Below, in pieces: positions 10,617 to 21,949 of a stretch of 64,000 nucleotides of DNA. Numbering within the stretch: position 1 is the stretch's first letter; each line of letters starts with the position of its first letter. Both the position numbers and the translations under genes were made by a program. The notes under the pieces are model-generated. The model had not been told where the DNA came from, made no database searches, and was given only the letters and a program-made list of their open reading frames with translations. This DNA is from Laccaria trichodermophora (lineage: Eukaryota; Basidiomycota; Agaricomycetes; Agaricales; Hydnangiaceae): assembly GCA_018417955.1 (NCBI GenBank), contig JACTVC010000001.1:1550001-1614000 (forward strand), in the 5' to 3' direction.

Positions 10617-13600
10617 TCATCGAACCACCCCCCTCTCAACAAAATCCAACAAACTCTCCAAAGGCTGCTTCTCCCCCTCCCCCTCCCCAACAAACTCCAA
10701 AAGACCCTCAAACACCTCCGTCCGCTGCGCGTACCTCTCCGCGCCCAATTGCTCCCCTGCTGGACCCTCAATTGGGTCGGGGACGCCTCGGAGGGCTTGG
10801 ACGCTCACACGGTCGCTAGAAGGTCTGATATTGATTTCTCGATTTCCAGCTTCAGCTTCATCAAGTTCATCTTCAAGACCAAGCTCGTTCGTCCATCCCC
10901 AATTCACGCTCCCACTCCCGCTCCCGCTCCCTCGAGACCGTTTCCTAGGCCTCGTACTCCTTTCACGCAATGAAGTATTCGTCGACTCTGATCCCGTCGA
11001 TTCTGATGATTCCGACGATGGTCTTCTAACCATCTTTAGTGGTGGTGGTGCAGTCGCCTCAGGGGAGGCGGGCGGTGGGAGAGAAAGGAGGTGCGTAAGC
11101 AACGACCGGAATAGTTCCGTCTCTTTCGCGTTTTTGTGGTCCACTACACTTGATACTCCCGTCTGAAGGAATTGGAGGGCTTTTACTGGGGCAGAGTCTT
11201 CGCACATTTCTCGGAATCTGCGTGTAGAGTATCAGCAAGTGTTATTTGAAAAAATGAAAGAAAAAACTCACTGTTGTCGTCGAATGAGAAACTTTGCTTT
11301 CCTGATGATCTCCTCTGGTCCAGGCCTACGTATGAGTTTTAGCAAAAGAAGAAAGAAGAGAACAAAGAAACAACCATACCTCCTCAACTCCATCCTCCAA
11401 AAATCATCCAACCTCTTCTCCTTCGCACCATCCTTCTCCTTCCCATCTCCTTCCCCTCCATCCCCATCCGCACTCCCAGCGCTCAACCCGCCCGCATTCC
11501 CCCCATGCAAAAAAACACACCTCGTCGCAGGATCATACACCACCTGATGCGCGAACCGCGGCATCGGTATCTCACCCGCCGTCGTCTCAGGGTGGCGCAT
11601 TATTTCTGCCCATTTGCCTGGGTAGGTGTCGTATCTGTAAACCCAATTTGATAGGTATGAGCGTAAAGTAGTGTTTTGGGTGCCAGAGGCGGAGTCTCTT
11701 GTTAGACCGCAGAACCTTTTTTTTTGGTGTGTGTGTGTGTAAGCTCGCTGAAGAAGAGGAAGGGAAGAAGGATAACGTACACATAAATCTCCTTCAACAC
11801 AGGATCAATCACCGCTCGTTGCGTGAAACACGCATCTGGGCCTCCAGCAGCCGTAAAGTTTGAGAAAAGCTCGCTGGCGGTGTTGGTGTTGATATTATAC
11901 GCGTACATATCTGAAAGATATCGTTCTTCCCTCTGTCCAGCGAATATGAAGAGTGTTTTGGAGGTGGGTTCGAGGACCATGGAGTGCCCGAAACGAGAGG
12001 GGATGACTACTTGCGAACTGCTGCTTGTGGTGTCTGCTTGTCTGCGTTTGGGAAATGAATGAGTACTTTGGGACGGGGGAAGGAAGGAGAAAGGGAGAAG
12101 CGTACTGCAGTAAACGCCATTTACTAAGGCGGACGTTGTAGCTGTACAACCCAGAATACTTTGACGTGTCCCAATCACCATCGACGACACGGCCTCCAAA
12201 GACGTACATGATTTGGGTTTCGCAGTCCATGACCATTTGGTGGTCGAATATGAGTGGTGGTCCACCCGAACTCTTTGCATGAAAATCAGCAGAGGGATAT
12301 GGAAGAAGGCAGAAGAACTTGAACGTACTAGTGTATCAAACGATAAAAAATCCCACTTTCCCTTATCAGCGCCCCGCGTATGATATCGATAAAACTCTGA
12401 ACAATACGTCTTACCCGCCGCCGTCGCACCATTCGCTTCCCCCGCATTCGCATTCACCACCGTAGGCTGCGGCTGTCGCTGTTGTTGTTGATGTTGTGTT
12501 GCCGGCGGTCCACTCTGCGGATGGGAATGCGCAACAGTAACAGGCGCAACCGTAACACTCGCCCTCAACCCATCCGAATCATTCAACCTCCCCAACAAAT
12601 AAATACTCCCCGTCTTCGTATCAAACACCATCTTATGACACGACCTCGCCCCAGGTGCATTTTGCTCCCCAGACGTACTGTGGCTCAAAACGCGCCACTT
12701 GTCCTCGCGGACACTATACGCCCAAAAATCGTCTAAACTCTTCTCGCCGTTCCACCCTCCAAAGAGGTATATCATTTCGTTCACGGGGTCCATGCACATG
12801 GCGTGTCCGCCCCTTGGAGGAGGGACGTCCCCGTCTGCGTCTGTACCGATCAAGCGCGTCCAGATGGCGTGCGGCTGGCAGGCGTATAGGTAGTTCTCGA
12901 AGAGACCTGCGGAGGAGATGGAGGAGAGAAGGTCTTCTGCAGCGGACCAGTCGCCTTTGAGGACGATGGAGGAGTGGAGTTGGGTTATGAGGGGGTGTTC
13001 GAGGCGGAGATTTGTTCGTGAAAGGATGGAGTGGAAGGGTGTGAGGAGGCGGCGTTGGCGGAGGTGTTTGAGGATGTGGCGGAGGACTGAGGTTTCTCGG
13101 TGCTGGGTTGGGTTACTTAGAAGGGATGAGGGAGTATGAGGGAAACACGTACTTCTGCGTAATCTACTCGGATTCGTTCGACGATTGGTGGGTTAGTTGT
13201 GCCTGTCATTGAGACATGCCATATCGAGACGTGAAAGCTCTGGCCGTGTGCACTAAGTTGAAGTCAGCACGAGTTTGTGAACGCGGACAGTGGGTTCACC
13301 ATATCGGTACAATCTTGACATAACGTGTGGGGAATGCGACGCCGGCACTATTAGTGTGTTTGATAGCAAAAGTTTCTGGGACTGCATCATTCTTCAAGCC
13401 AGAATGAAGAACCTCCGTCATATTGTCTTCCGTCATTCCGACGAAAAGCTTGAACTCTTTCATGTTACATGGATGCTCTGTTCATAGAGATCAAGACGAG
13501 CTCTAACAAGAACCCTCGCGTTCTTACGTTTGGAGAACTAGAACTGATATATGAGTGATCGTTCACACAGAAGGTGTACAACGCCAACCTTTCCGAACGT

Positions 13601-13848
13601 TATGCTCTCTATCGTCGTCGTATCAGACATCCATCGGAAAAAATCAAAAGAGGAAACACACTAAGAACAGCGAGCGACTCGAGGCGCAACAAGATCCACT
13701 GCTTCGCACTCCCTAGGAAAGCGCCGCTCCATCTACTTGACTGATCCTGGGGCTTATCAACCAGAATGTTTTCTGGGACATATTTGCCGCTATGGGGCGT
13801 AGAATGTGCAATCGTGTACGATAATGGCGTCGATGCTGGTTGTGACAT
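10617..13848 (-). CDS. MKLN1: Muskelin (discoidin, LisH/CTLH and kelch protein)
   Basis: Kelch-repeat subunit of the CTLH (GID-type) E3 ubiquitin ligase in animals. Start at 13848 (MSQPASTPLSYTIA). The N-terminal discoidin-like domain shows NILVDKPQDQSSRWSG, then HPCNMKEFKLFVGMTEDNM, IKHTNSAGVAFPTRYVKI and a FHVSIWHV-type stretch. Next is LisH/CTLH (RHILKHLRQRRLL, then LVLKGDWSAAEDLL-like, GLFENYL). Kelch repeats follow: PPPRGGHAMCMDP with MIYLFGGWNG, GARSCHKMVFD, DHQMVMDCETQIMYVFGGRV, RFGHSMVLEPTSKTLFIFAG and PRFAHQVVYDPATRCVFLHGG. The C-terminal tail from about 11200 is Ser/Pro-rich with a basic run. Start and N-terminal domain are supported by splicing across 13100-13848. Divergent from the subtilase gene. 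Confidence 0.92.
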
Positions 13849-14552
13849 GGGTAAAGTGAAATTTAACCGTCGAGGACGCGTTGAGTGGATGTGGATAAGA
13901 TGATCGACGTTGGAATCAGACCCTGATTATTCCGTTTTTGTACCTCATGCTTGCTTTTCTCATGAAATTCATGTTCCACGAGGCTGGTCACTTGTCTGTA
14001 TACGACGTCGGCAAAATACCTGCCTAGTTCTTCTCTAGCTTTACATAACCACTCGACTGGATTACTTTTACAGATGCCTCTTACCCGTTATTCAATGGCC
14101 TAGTCAACCTTCACGACGAAGCGTCTTCAAGGGTCGTGACGGTGTTGTCAACCTCTCGAATACTTAAGCTCTCACAGGAGCCACGCCTTGGCAAAGCGTG
14201 CTTCCCCAACCTCATGATATCCTTTCTCTATGGCACTTCATCTTCATCCACACCCGGCCCCGCGAATTCATGAAACAATCCATCAAGAAACCACATTGAT
14301 TCCTGGGGAACGCGTGCTCACAAAATACGTGTCCACGTCTATACCGATGATCTTGCTTTTCCATAAAGAACTAGCGCAATTGATCACGGCAACCTCGACA
14401 ATATGGGCTTCCGAACACGCCACATGCATTGTGGTGCCTCTACGAAGACGAAGCCCTATATATACACAATTTTACCTGTGCAGAAAAACCCAATCTTAGT
14501 CGGTTGCTGCCTGCTTTGACTTTGTCCCTCCTTTGGTCTCCCCTTTCCAACC
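13849..14552. promoter_or_regulatory. Divergent intergenic region muskelin / subtilase
   Basis: 704 bp between two start codons pointing apart. A TATA-like tatatataca lies near 14457, about 95 bp before the subtilase start, followed by a CT-rich stretch ending in the CCAACC context of its ATG. No coding sequence seen. Confidence 0.5.
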
Positions 14553-17500
14553 ATGAAGTCCGCTTCTTTATGGGCTGTCCTTCCTTCGTTACTCGCGAGC
14601 TCTGCATGGGCTACGTTCCCTATATCCAGCGTCAAGCGGGAATCCAACCTTCCCGTTGTGCCGAACAAATTTATCGTCGAGGTAGACGTGTTATCCAACA
14701 TTCCCAATAAACGCTCTTTTACTCGTGTATGTTTCGAGTTCATCTATCCTGTTCTTTACTTGACTTTAATTCGCTACAGTCTCTCGACGCAGTGTACGAT
14801 CTACTCAAGTCCCGTGACGTCTCTTTCCAAGTCGACAAAGAATACGATTCACCAGACCTCTTCGTCGGAGCTGCTTTGACCGTCACAGTACGTCTTCTCA
14901 TCTTTACCACAGCTCATTTCTAACGCATCCATCCATCCACAGAGCGCCACCGTACGTCCCTCAAACCAACTCAGCCCCACATCATCAACTTAACACAAAA
15001 CAGGATGCAATCGCCCTCCAAAACAGCCCAGGCATCAAAGCCATCCGCCCCGTAACGACCTTCCAAAGGCCCCAACCCGTCAGCGTACACGTAGTTTCCG
15101 GCCCATACGATCCAGCCATCCCACCAGACTCAGAATCGACCCACATCCTTACCGTACGTCCTTTCTCCCTTCTTCCTTCTTCCAAGTCTTCTTTGAATTC
15201 TGAGTATGCGATGATAGGGCGTTGATAAGCTGCACGCGAAAGGTATCACCGGAAAGGGCATCAAGATCGGGATGTACGCACTCCTTCTCTTCTCTTCTAT
15301 CTCTCTTTCCTGACGTAACGTAATCTAGCATCGACACTGGTATCGACTATACCCATCCTCTACTCGGTGGAAAATTTGGTCCAGGGAATAAGGTCATTGG
15401 GGGATACGATTTCGTTGGAGATAAGTATGATGGTAAGTACCCTCTTTTTGTCAAGTCGTCGTGTTCATCTAATTGTCTTCTAATAGGTACAAATACCCCT
15501 GTCCCAGATAACGACCCCTTGGATCAATGTGCGGGCCACGGAACCCACGTAGCTGTGAGCTTCTCTTCTGATTCAATTCGCTTTTTTTATTATTACTCAC
15601 TGACGATCGATGGTAAGGGCATTATCGGTGCTAACCCCGGAAATCAGTTCAATATCAGTGGTGTGGCGTACGACTCGTCTCTCTCTGCCTATAGGGTGTT
15701 TGGGTGCACTGGGTCTGTTACTGATGATAGTAAGTCTCTTGCCTGCCTTCATTATATCTTACCTATAATTCACCTTTTTTACGTAGTTATCGTCGAAGCT
15801 CTGCTAAGGGGCGTCAAAGACGGCCAAGATATCTTGACTCTCTCCCTGGGCGGTCCAGACGGATGGACTGAATCGTCAAGTAGCGTAGTGGCGAGCAGGA
15901 TCGCTGCGTCTGGAAAGGTCGTCACTATCGCTGCTGGAAACGACGTACGTCTGTCCTCAAAGGTTCTACAAGTTGAATAGATCATTGATGTTTCATAATG
16001 ATGAAGGGTGCCTCTGGGTCGTGGTACAGCTCCAGTCCAGGTAACGGCGTCGACGTGATTTCCGTATCTAGCGTGGACAAGTAAGCCTTCTTCCTCTTCT
16101 TCCCTTTTCCTTACAACTACAACTACTTGAAAAGCACCGTCATTCCACTACAAAAACTCAACGTCAACGGCGTCCCACACGACCAAATCATCTACTTTGC
16201 CACTTTCCCATTGCCTACGCCTGGGGATTCACCTATTTATGCTACGTCAAAGGATACAACTATCGTTGATGACGCGTGTCAGCCTCTTCCGGATAGTACA
16301 CCTGATTTGTCCAAGTTTGTGGTGATTGTTAGGCGGGGGACTTGTACTTTTGTGAGTTCCACTCTTTGTGTGGATTGTGGATGTAGCTGAGTTGAACGGT
16401 TGGTGTAGGTTACGAAGTTGACGAATGTTGCTGCGAAGGGGGCGAAGACTACTTTGATCTATGAGTATGTCTTTTCTTTGCGTGGAAAGCTTTCACTGAT
16501 GTGTTGTCTTTAGTAACGGAAATGGCTTTGCTGGCATTTCAGTTGGCAACTTCAACGCTGCCCTTATCCAAGCTGCCGACGGAGAATTCGCAAGTTGTCT
16601 TCATATCGTCCATCTGCGCTTCGAACTAATCAGATGAATGAATGAACAGCTCGTCCAACAATTCGCTGCTAATGCCCCTATCACCGTCTCCTTCCCTCAA
16701 ACAGGAGGATCGGTCAACTTCCCAGATCCCAAAGGAGGCCTGATCTCCTCATTTACCAGGTATGCAAATTTCTTTCTGTCTTGTATATCGGACCACGAAC
16801 GAAAATCTGATCTTATGCCAAAAGCTACGGCCCATCCAACGACTTCTACTTCAAACCCGCTCTAGCCGCTCCAGGCGGAAACATCCTCTCCACCCTACCC
16901 ACCACTCAAGGTTCCTTCGGCGTCGAATCCGGCACATCCATGGCAACGCCCTTCGTAGCAGGCAGCGCTGCCCTTCTCTTCTCCGTTAAAGGCAAATCGG
17001 CGTCCGTAGGCAAGAGTGCTAGGACGTTGTTTGAGACGACTGCGAAGAGGGTGCCGTCTAGCCATACGGACGGGGATCCGCTGCAGACGGTTTCGCAGCA
17101 GGGGGCGGGACTGATTAATGTTTTTGATGCTGTTTATGCGACGACGGTTGTTGAGCCTGGTGAACTTGTTTTGAATGATACGGCGCACTTTAAAGGGCTG
17201 TGAGTTTGCTCTTTTTTTTTTGTTTTTTTTTTGCGAGGATGGTGTTGATGATTTTGGGATGGTCAGGCAAACGTTCAGTGTTAAGAATACTGGTAATGCC
17301 TCAAAGAAGTATAAGCTTACTCATTTCCCTGCTGGGACTGCTTTGACTGTCAACGCGGTAAGATCATCATCCCCACAACAATTGCGCACAAACAAGCTCA
17401 CGTCCTCATTCTCATTTACAGACAACCCAATTCGCCTCCTTAGGACCCGTCCCACTAACCAAAACCTCCGCCTCCGTCACGCTCATACCCAACACATTCA

Positions 17501-18299
17501 CCCTCCGCCCCGGCTCATCCCAAATCGTCGCAGCCATCTTCTCCCCCCCAAAAGGCCTCGACGCCGCCACCTATCCCCTATACTCAGGCTTCATCGAAAT
17601 CGCGGCTCCTTCCGAGAACTTGCACGTCACGTACATTGGGCTGGCAGCGTCTTTGAAGGATAAACAGGTTGTGGATAATAGTGATATCTTCTTTGGGGAG
17701 AAGATACCTGCTTTGCTTGATTCGAATGGGGATGTGCAGAAGTCTCCGACGAATTATACGTTTGTTGGAGCGGATGTGCCTACTTTGCTTTGGAGGTACG
17801 TTTTTCGCCTCTCTTACGAATTGAACTTGGAGGTGTTGATGTTGTTTTGGATGAAGGTTGACGTTTGGAACGCCTTCGTTCCGTGCTGACCTTGTCGACC
17901 CCAATATCAAGATAACCACGACGCTTAGCAGTCGTGGTCTCTTTGGTGGTCTACCGTTCTTCACGTTCCCGCACCCGCAGAAGGGGGGCTCGTTTGCTCA
18001 GGTCAAGGTTGTTGGCACGCTGGCCGAGTTAAATTATATTCCTCGGAATAGTGAGGTACGCTTTCTCCCTCTCCTTCTCTCTCTGTCTATGTTCTGATTA
18101 CCTTGACGTCTAACAGAACCCGAGTGATAACGGATACAGCAGCTTTGCGCTCAACTCGCCCACATTCGCGAATGGGACCGCTATTCCGAGTGGGTCGTAT
18201 CGTGTGTTGATTAGGGCTTTGAGGGTTACAGGGAATCCTGCTAGGGAGGAAGACTATGATTCGTGGTTGAGTCCTGTCCTGGGGGTTTATCTGAAGTAG
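14553..18299 (+). CDS. Secreted subtilisin-like serine protease (S8, with PA and Fn3-like domains)
   Basis: Extracellular endopeptidase for protein nutrition or wall turnover. Start at 14553 gives MKSASLWAVLPSLLASSAWA, a signal peptide. An I9-type propeptide region follows (NKFIVEVDV, then SLDAVYDLLKSR). The catalytic triad is visible across introns: Asp in IGIIDTGIDYTHP (about 15330), His in CAGHGTHVAG (about 15540, interrupted by an intron) and Ser in GVESGTSMATPFVAG (about 16930). An oxyanion Asn occurs in TIAAGNDGASG. A PA insert lies between His and Ser (VVIVRRGTCTFVTK, 16310-16430). After the catalytic domain comes an Fn3/DUF1034-like domain (QTFSVKNTGNASKKYKL). At least 14 exons; about 900 residues, usual for the family. 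No break seen. Confidence 0.93.
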
Positions 18300-18402
18300 T
18301 TGCTGTTCGTTTTCTTGAAGCTACTGTCACTGTGGGAAGTAAAAACATTCTTGTGATTGAGTGAAAACATCGAGAAAACATCTCTGTACATATACGCCCA
18401 CA

Positions 18403-19433
18403 ATGAGTGTTTTCACTGAGACTGAGGAGTACTCTGTCGATATGCAAGAAACCACACCCTCGCTATCATCAAGCGATATTGTTTTCAATCGGGAAATTCT
18501 TCCTAGGAATTCGACGACCTTCTTCGACAACTGGCCTCATGCGAAACCACTTCCCACTCCAGCCCAAATACGGTCCTCGACCTTTGATTCCACTTTCCAG
18601 ATACTACACCACCGTGAACATGGGAAATACGCGCAAAGGGTTCTATATCTTCCTGAACTATGTCTCGTCATCAAGCATGGTCCTCGCACAACCATCAGCG
18701 AAGGCCAAACGCTCTGGCTGCTGGGGAAATTTTGCCCTCAGGTGCGAATACCTACGGTATATGGGTGGTGCCAGGACGGAGATGAGACATTCATATACCT
18801 CTCTTATATTGACGGCGTGTCGCTTGACTCATGTCTAGACACCCTAGGTGACACTGATTAAGGACGTTGCTCTTCAACTAGCTCCAATGATGGCATCTAT
18901 ACGCTGCCTCCGACAACCTCAGGACACGTTCGTCGGTGAGCTACGCCTTTCGCTAGATATCCACTGGCATATCCACACATCTCACACCCCGCACCTCAGG
19001 TTCTCCAACTCGTGGCCCCATTCGCGATCAAATGTGGTGGTGCGGATATGACCCCCCTCCAATCGCTCCCTTCCTCTCAGTCAAGGCGTTCAACGACGCG
19101 CTCTTTTTGCTAGCCGAACACCTCCCCCAGTTTCCAGACCACGATTTTTTTCAAACCTTCCGTTCGTCCTTCTCCGATGGTTCCTCGATTCGGTTCACAC
19201 ATACAGATCTGTGCACGACGAATGTCATTATTTCACGTACGAGTACGGAGGTACTGGGCATTATAGATTGGCAGGAAAGCGGGTGGTACCCGGAGTATTG
19301 GGAGTACCTCAAAGCCAAGTTTACTGCACCGCCGAGATGGTACGACTATGTTGACGTCGCGCTACAGCATCCGCCGTATGTGCGTGAGTTGGAGGCATTT
19401 CAAAGTTATGTTGGGACTGGCATATTTTTTTGA
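18403..19433 (+). CDS. APH-family (aminoglycoside phosphotransferase-like) kinase, one frameshift
   Basis: Fungal phosphotransferase-family protein of the protein-kinase-like fold, common in Agaricomycetes; substrate unknown. Start at 18403 (MSVFTETEEY). The catalytic loop HTDLCTTN (near 19200) and the metal-binding IDWQESGWYPEYWEY (near 19265) are present. An intron at 18936-18999 joins FVG to SPTRGPIRDQ in frame. At about 18858-18862 the frame is broken: DTLGDTD meets a stop, and KDVALQLAPMMASIR continues one base later, so a single extra T in gattaag separates the two parts. No intron of normal size can repair this. Either a young pseudogene or a one-base assembly error. Confidence 0.7.
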
Positions 19434-19589
19434 CGCCCGGTGCTATATACTTTTCCATGTGATGTGGAGGAGGAAATTCAATTGCTTGTTTCTTCTGACA
19501 GAAGCTTTCCTGTGTCTTTTGTGTTTCTCTTCAAGAGATTCGAAGGCCGCCAACTTCCATAGATCTGTCACTCACTGCCTTTGCTAATC

Positions 19590-20404
19590 CATTTCATGGC
19601 TCATGCCATTTCTTTTGCGAGCCAGGCTCAAGCTTGGGGTCAGCCCCATATCACCCTCAGTTTTGTTCTCGGAACTTCTTGAGGCATGCAAGTTGAAACA
19701 GTCGTCGATATTTGCCTTGGGAAGACTGGTCTCGCGCTCTCACTGCTCAACGCGTTCGTTTCTCGTTCCCTCATCGAGCACTCCTTCGCTCCATGTGTCC
19801 TTCCTGAGGCCTGGCTCGTTGGGATCTCCTTCTCGGGCCTGCAGACGCGTTGCCTCCCACATCACACCTTCTCCGTCGCATCGGAAAACGCCGTCGATGC
19901 AGATACTAGCGGTTTCTTCGAATAGTATACCTCAGTGGATGTAAGTCTCATTCATCATCAGTCACCAGTTCTACAATGCTACGTGTCTAGGTAACTAATG
20001 ATCTACTCACAGAGTCAACGAAAAGCTTCGCCTGGCCGAGCGAAAACGCCACTTCAACCTCACCCAGCTCCTCCTTCTTGCAGCCCAGTCCGTCAACCGG
20101 TCTCCTCAAGACATAGCGCACATCGAGAAATTTGCAGAAGGCGAGGTTCAACCGGGTTTTTCTCATCACTATGCATGATCGCGCGGATCCCTTACCCATC
20201 TGTAACGCCCAATGTGTATCTTGCTGCTGTACTAGCGAGGTTGCTACGATGGTATATCTAGTACGGTCTATGGGCATACCTGTGCCGGGGTGTATGGATA
20301 CTCTGCTTGTAAGGGCAACGAAGCGGGGACGGCGTTTATCTTCGTGGAATTCATGGAGGGCAAGAATGTGGTCGAGGTTTTGGATGAGCTGGGAGAGAGG
20401 GACG
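19590..20404 (+). pseudogene. Truncated AIM9-like kinase copy (left direct repeat)
   Basis: 5' half of a protein-kinase-like APH gene of the 'altered inheritance of mitochondria 9' type. Readable pieces are NEKLRLAERKRHFNLTQLLL after an intron ending near 20013, IEKFAEGE, ARIPYPSVTPN-like and VEFMEGKNVVEVLDELGER. The frame is broken (deletion after the FAEGE segment, stop after HHYA) and identity to the second copy stops at about 20404, where the F-box insert begins. It is a direct repeat of 21950-22769, differing by scattered substitutions and small indels. Confidence 0.75.
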
Positions 20405-20546
20405 TATTTGATTCAACTTAACCGTCTGTTCAAGCTGTCGAGGTCGTCCACTAGTTGTGCGTACAACACACTCTCATGCCAGGATTCCGGTATATTGAAT
20501 TTCATGACATAAGATTGAATGGAACTCCTCGAACCCCCACGCAAGT

Positions 20547-21809
20547 CTAACACGAGGCCCTTGGCAAAAGACTCATCGAGAAATTGAATTTAACAGCCGG
20601 ATTTCCGTTCAACCAAGGAAACTTCTCTCGAATTACCCTTACCGCTTCGCGTATTTCTGCGCTTTCAGAGTCCGGATTTGCCAGAGGGGAGTAGGGCCAA
20701 ACAACGTTGATTGAAACTGTGTGCAGTCGAGGAAAGCCACGAGATAATACAATGTCCAACTGTCCCCATTCATTTCGAGCGGAAATCGATTTGCTGTAGC
20801 AGCTTCGGGCCGTTATTCCGGCCGCTATTACGACCTTGACGTCCAAAGTTTCCAGAACATTGGGTTGAGGAAACATTTGGAGTTTCTCAGGTAGACCTAG
20901 CAGAAGTGACTTTTGACTTAGATAGACTCTACACTGTCCCCTCAACGTCTTCAGTGTCGAAAAACCACTGAAGTCAGGCCATTGGGTAGCAAAAGAGTGA
21001 AATACGGTCCTTGTACATGCGAACGTCTCCAATCCGATTGCTTCTTTGCAAATATCCTCGAAGACCTGCGTCTCACTTTGAAGATGACGATCAATGATTA
21101 GTGTCTTGAGTCCATCAAATCTGATATAGGGATGGCCATCGCTGTCGCGATCATGGACAAGCGCCAACCCAAAGCTGTTGGAGAATTCACCAATTCTGAA
21201 TGAGCGCAGTTGGGGAATGTTTATAGGTTGTGGCGAACATGGTGGCATACTCGCTTGATCGATGGCCGCATTCATGACCGTCAGAACGGAAAGATTGGAG
21301 CAAGATTGAATAATTGTGAGGGGAATCGCAAAACCGTAAATGTATAATTCTGCCAAAAATGCAGAATGGATGCGATTTTGGATCGTTTGTTGAAGGGTGA
21401 CGGAGAGGTTACTCCACCACTGATGTCTATTTATGCCTCCGTGAATGGACAACTTCTCCAAGAATGGTGTTTGTGTTAGAAGTTGGATATTTTCAATATC
21501 AGCCTGAACTTGAATGTTCTGTAGTATGGAGTCGGGGATCCAGATCAAAGGCCAGTCGTCAACGTGTAGTGCCAACTCCCGGACATATTGTCCAATGCTT
21601 GGATTGTACCGAAAGAGTCGGATAACTATATCTGGGGTTGCTGTATTGCCGAGTTCTACGGATCGGAAAAGACGTCGGTGGCATGCGTGACGGATTGCAT
21701 GAGATGTTCCGGAAATGCGTGTTAGAGCGACGATATCATCCTGGAGATGGTCGATTATCGATTCAACAATCTCTGTAGGAAAAACTGGGGACTTGGAAAG
21801 GTGTTCCAT
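20547..21809 (-). CDS. F-box protein, single exon (copy 1 of 3)
   Basis: 420-residue intronless frame. N-terminal F-box (VFPTEIVESIIDHLQDDIVA, then LTRISGTSHAIRHACHRRLFR) should bind Skp1 and make this a substrate receptor of an SCF ubiquitin ligase. The rest is LRR-like without a named domain; substrate unknown. Close paralogues lie at 27354-28583 and 50922-52160, sharing the N-terminus and motifs such as FDGLKTLII and NVLETLD. It lies inside an insert (about 20405-21949) flanked by 0.8-kb direct repeats of an AIM9-like gene. The frame is open, so it may be active. Confidence 0.88.
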   Translation of the reverse strand: MEHLSKSPVFPTEIVESIIDHLQDDIVALTRISGTSHAIRHACHRRLFRSVELGNTATPDIVIRLFRYNPSIGQYVRELALHVDDWPLIWIPDSILQNIQVQADIENIQLLTQTPFLEKLSIHGGINRHQWWSNLSVTLQQTIQNRIHSAFLAELYIYGFAIPLTIIQSCSNLSVLTVMNAAIDQASMPPCSPQPINIPQLRSFRIGEFSNSFGLALVHDRDSDGHPYIRFDGLKTLIIDRHLQSETQVFEDICKEAIGLETFACTRTVFHSFATQWPDFSGFSTLKTLRGQCRVYLSQKSLLLGLPEKLQMFPQPNVLETLDVKVVIAAGITARSCYSKSISARNEWGQLDIVLSRGFPRLHTVSINVVWPYSPLANPDSESAEIREAVRVIREKFPWLNGNPAVKFNFSMSLLPRASC

Positions 21810-21949
21810 GATGGTCAGTGCAAGGTCAGTGATTGCGAGATGACAAAGCCATATACTTACGAAGCCCCTTCAAGTTGCCTTCAAGTTGGGAATGTGTTTC
21901 TCTTTGCCTCGACCCTGCAGTACACTCAAAATATACTCTCTTCCGCCCC

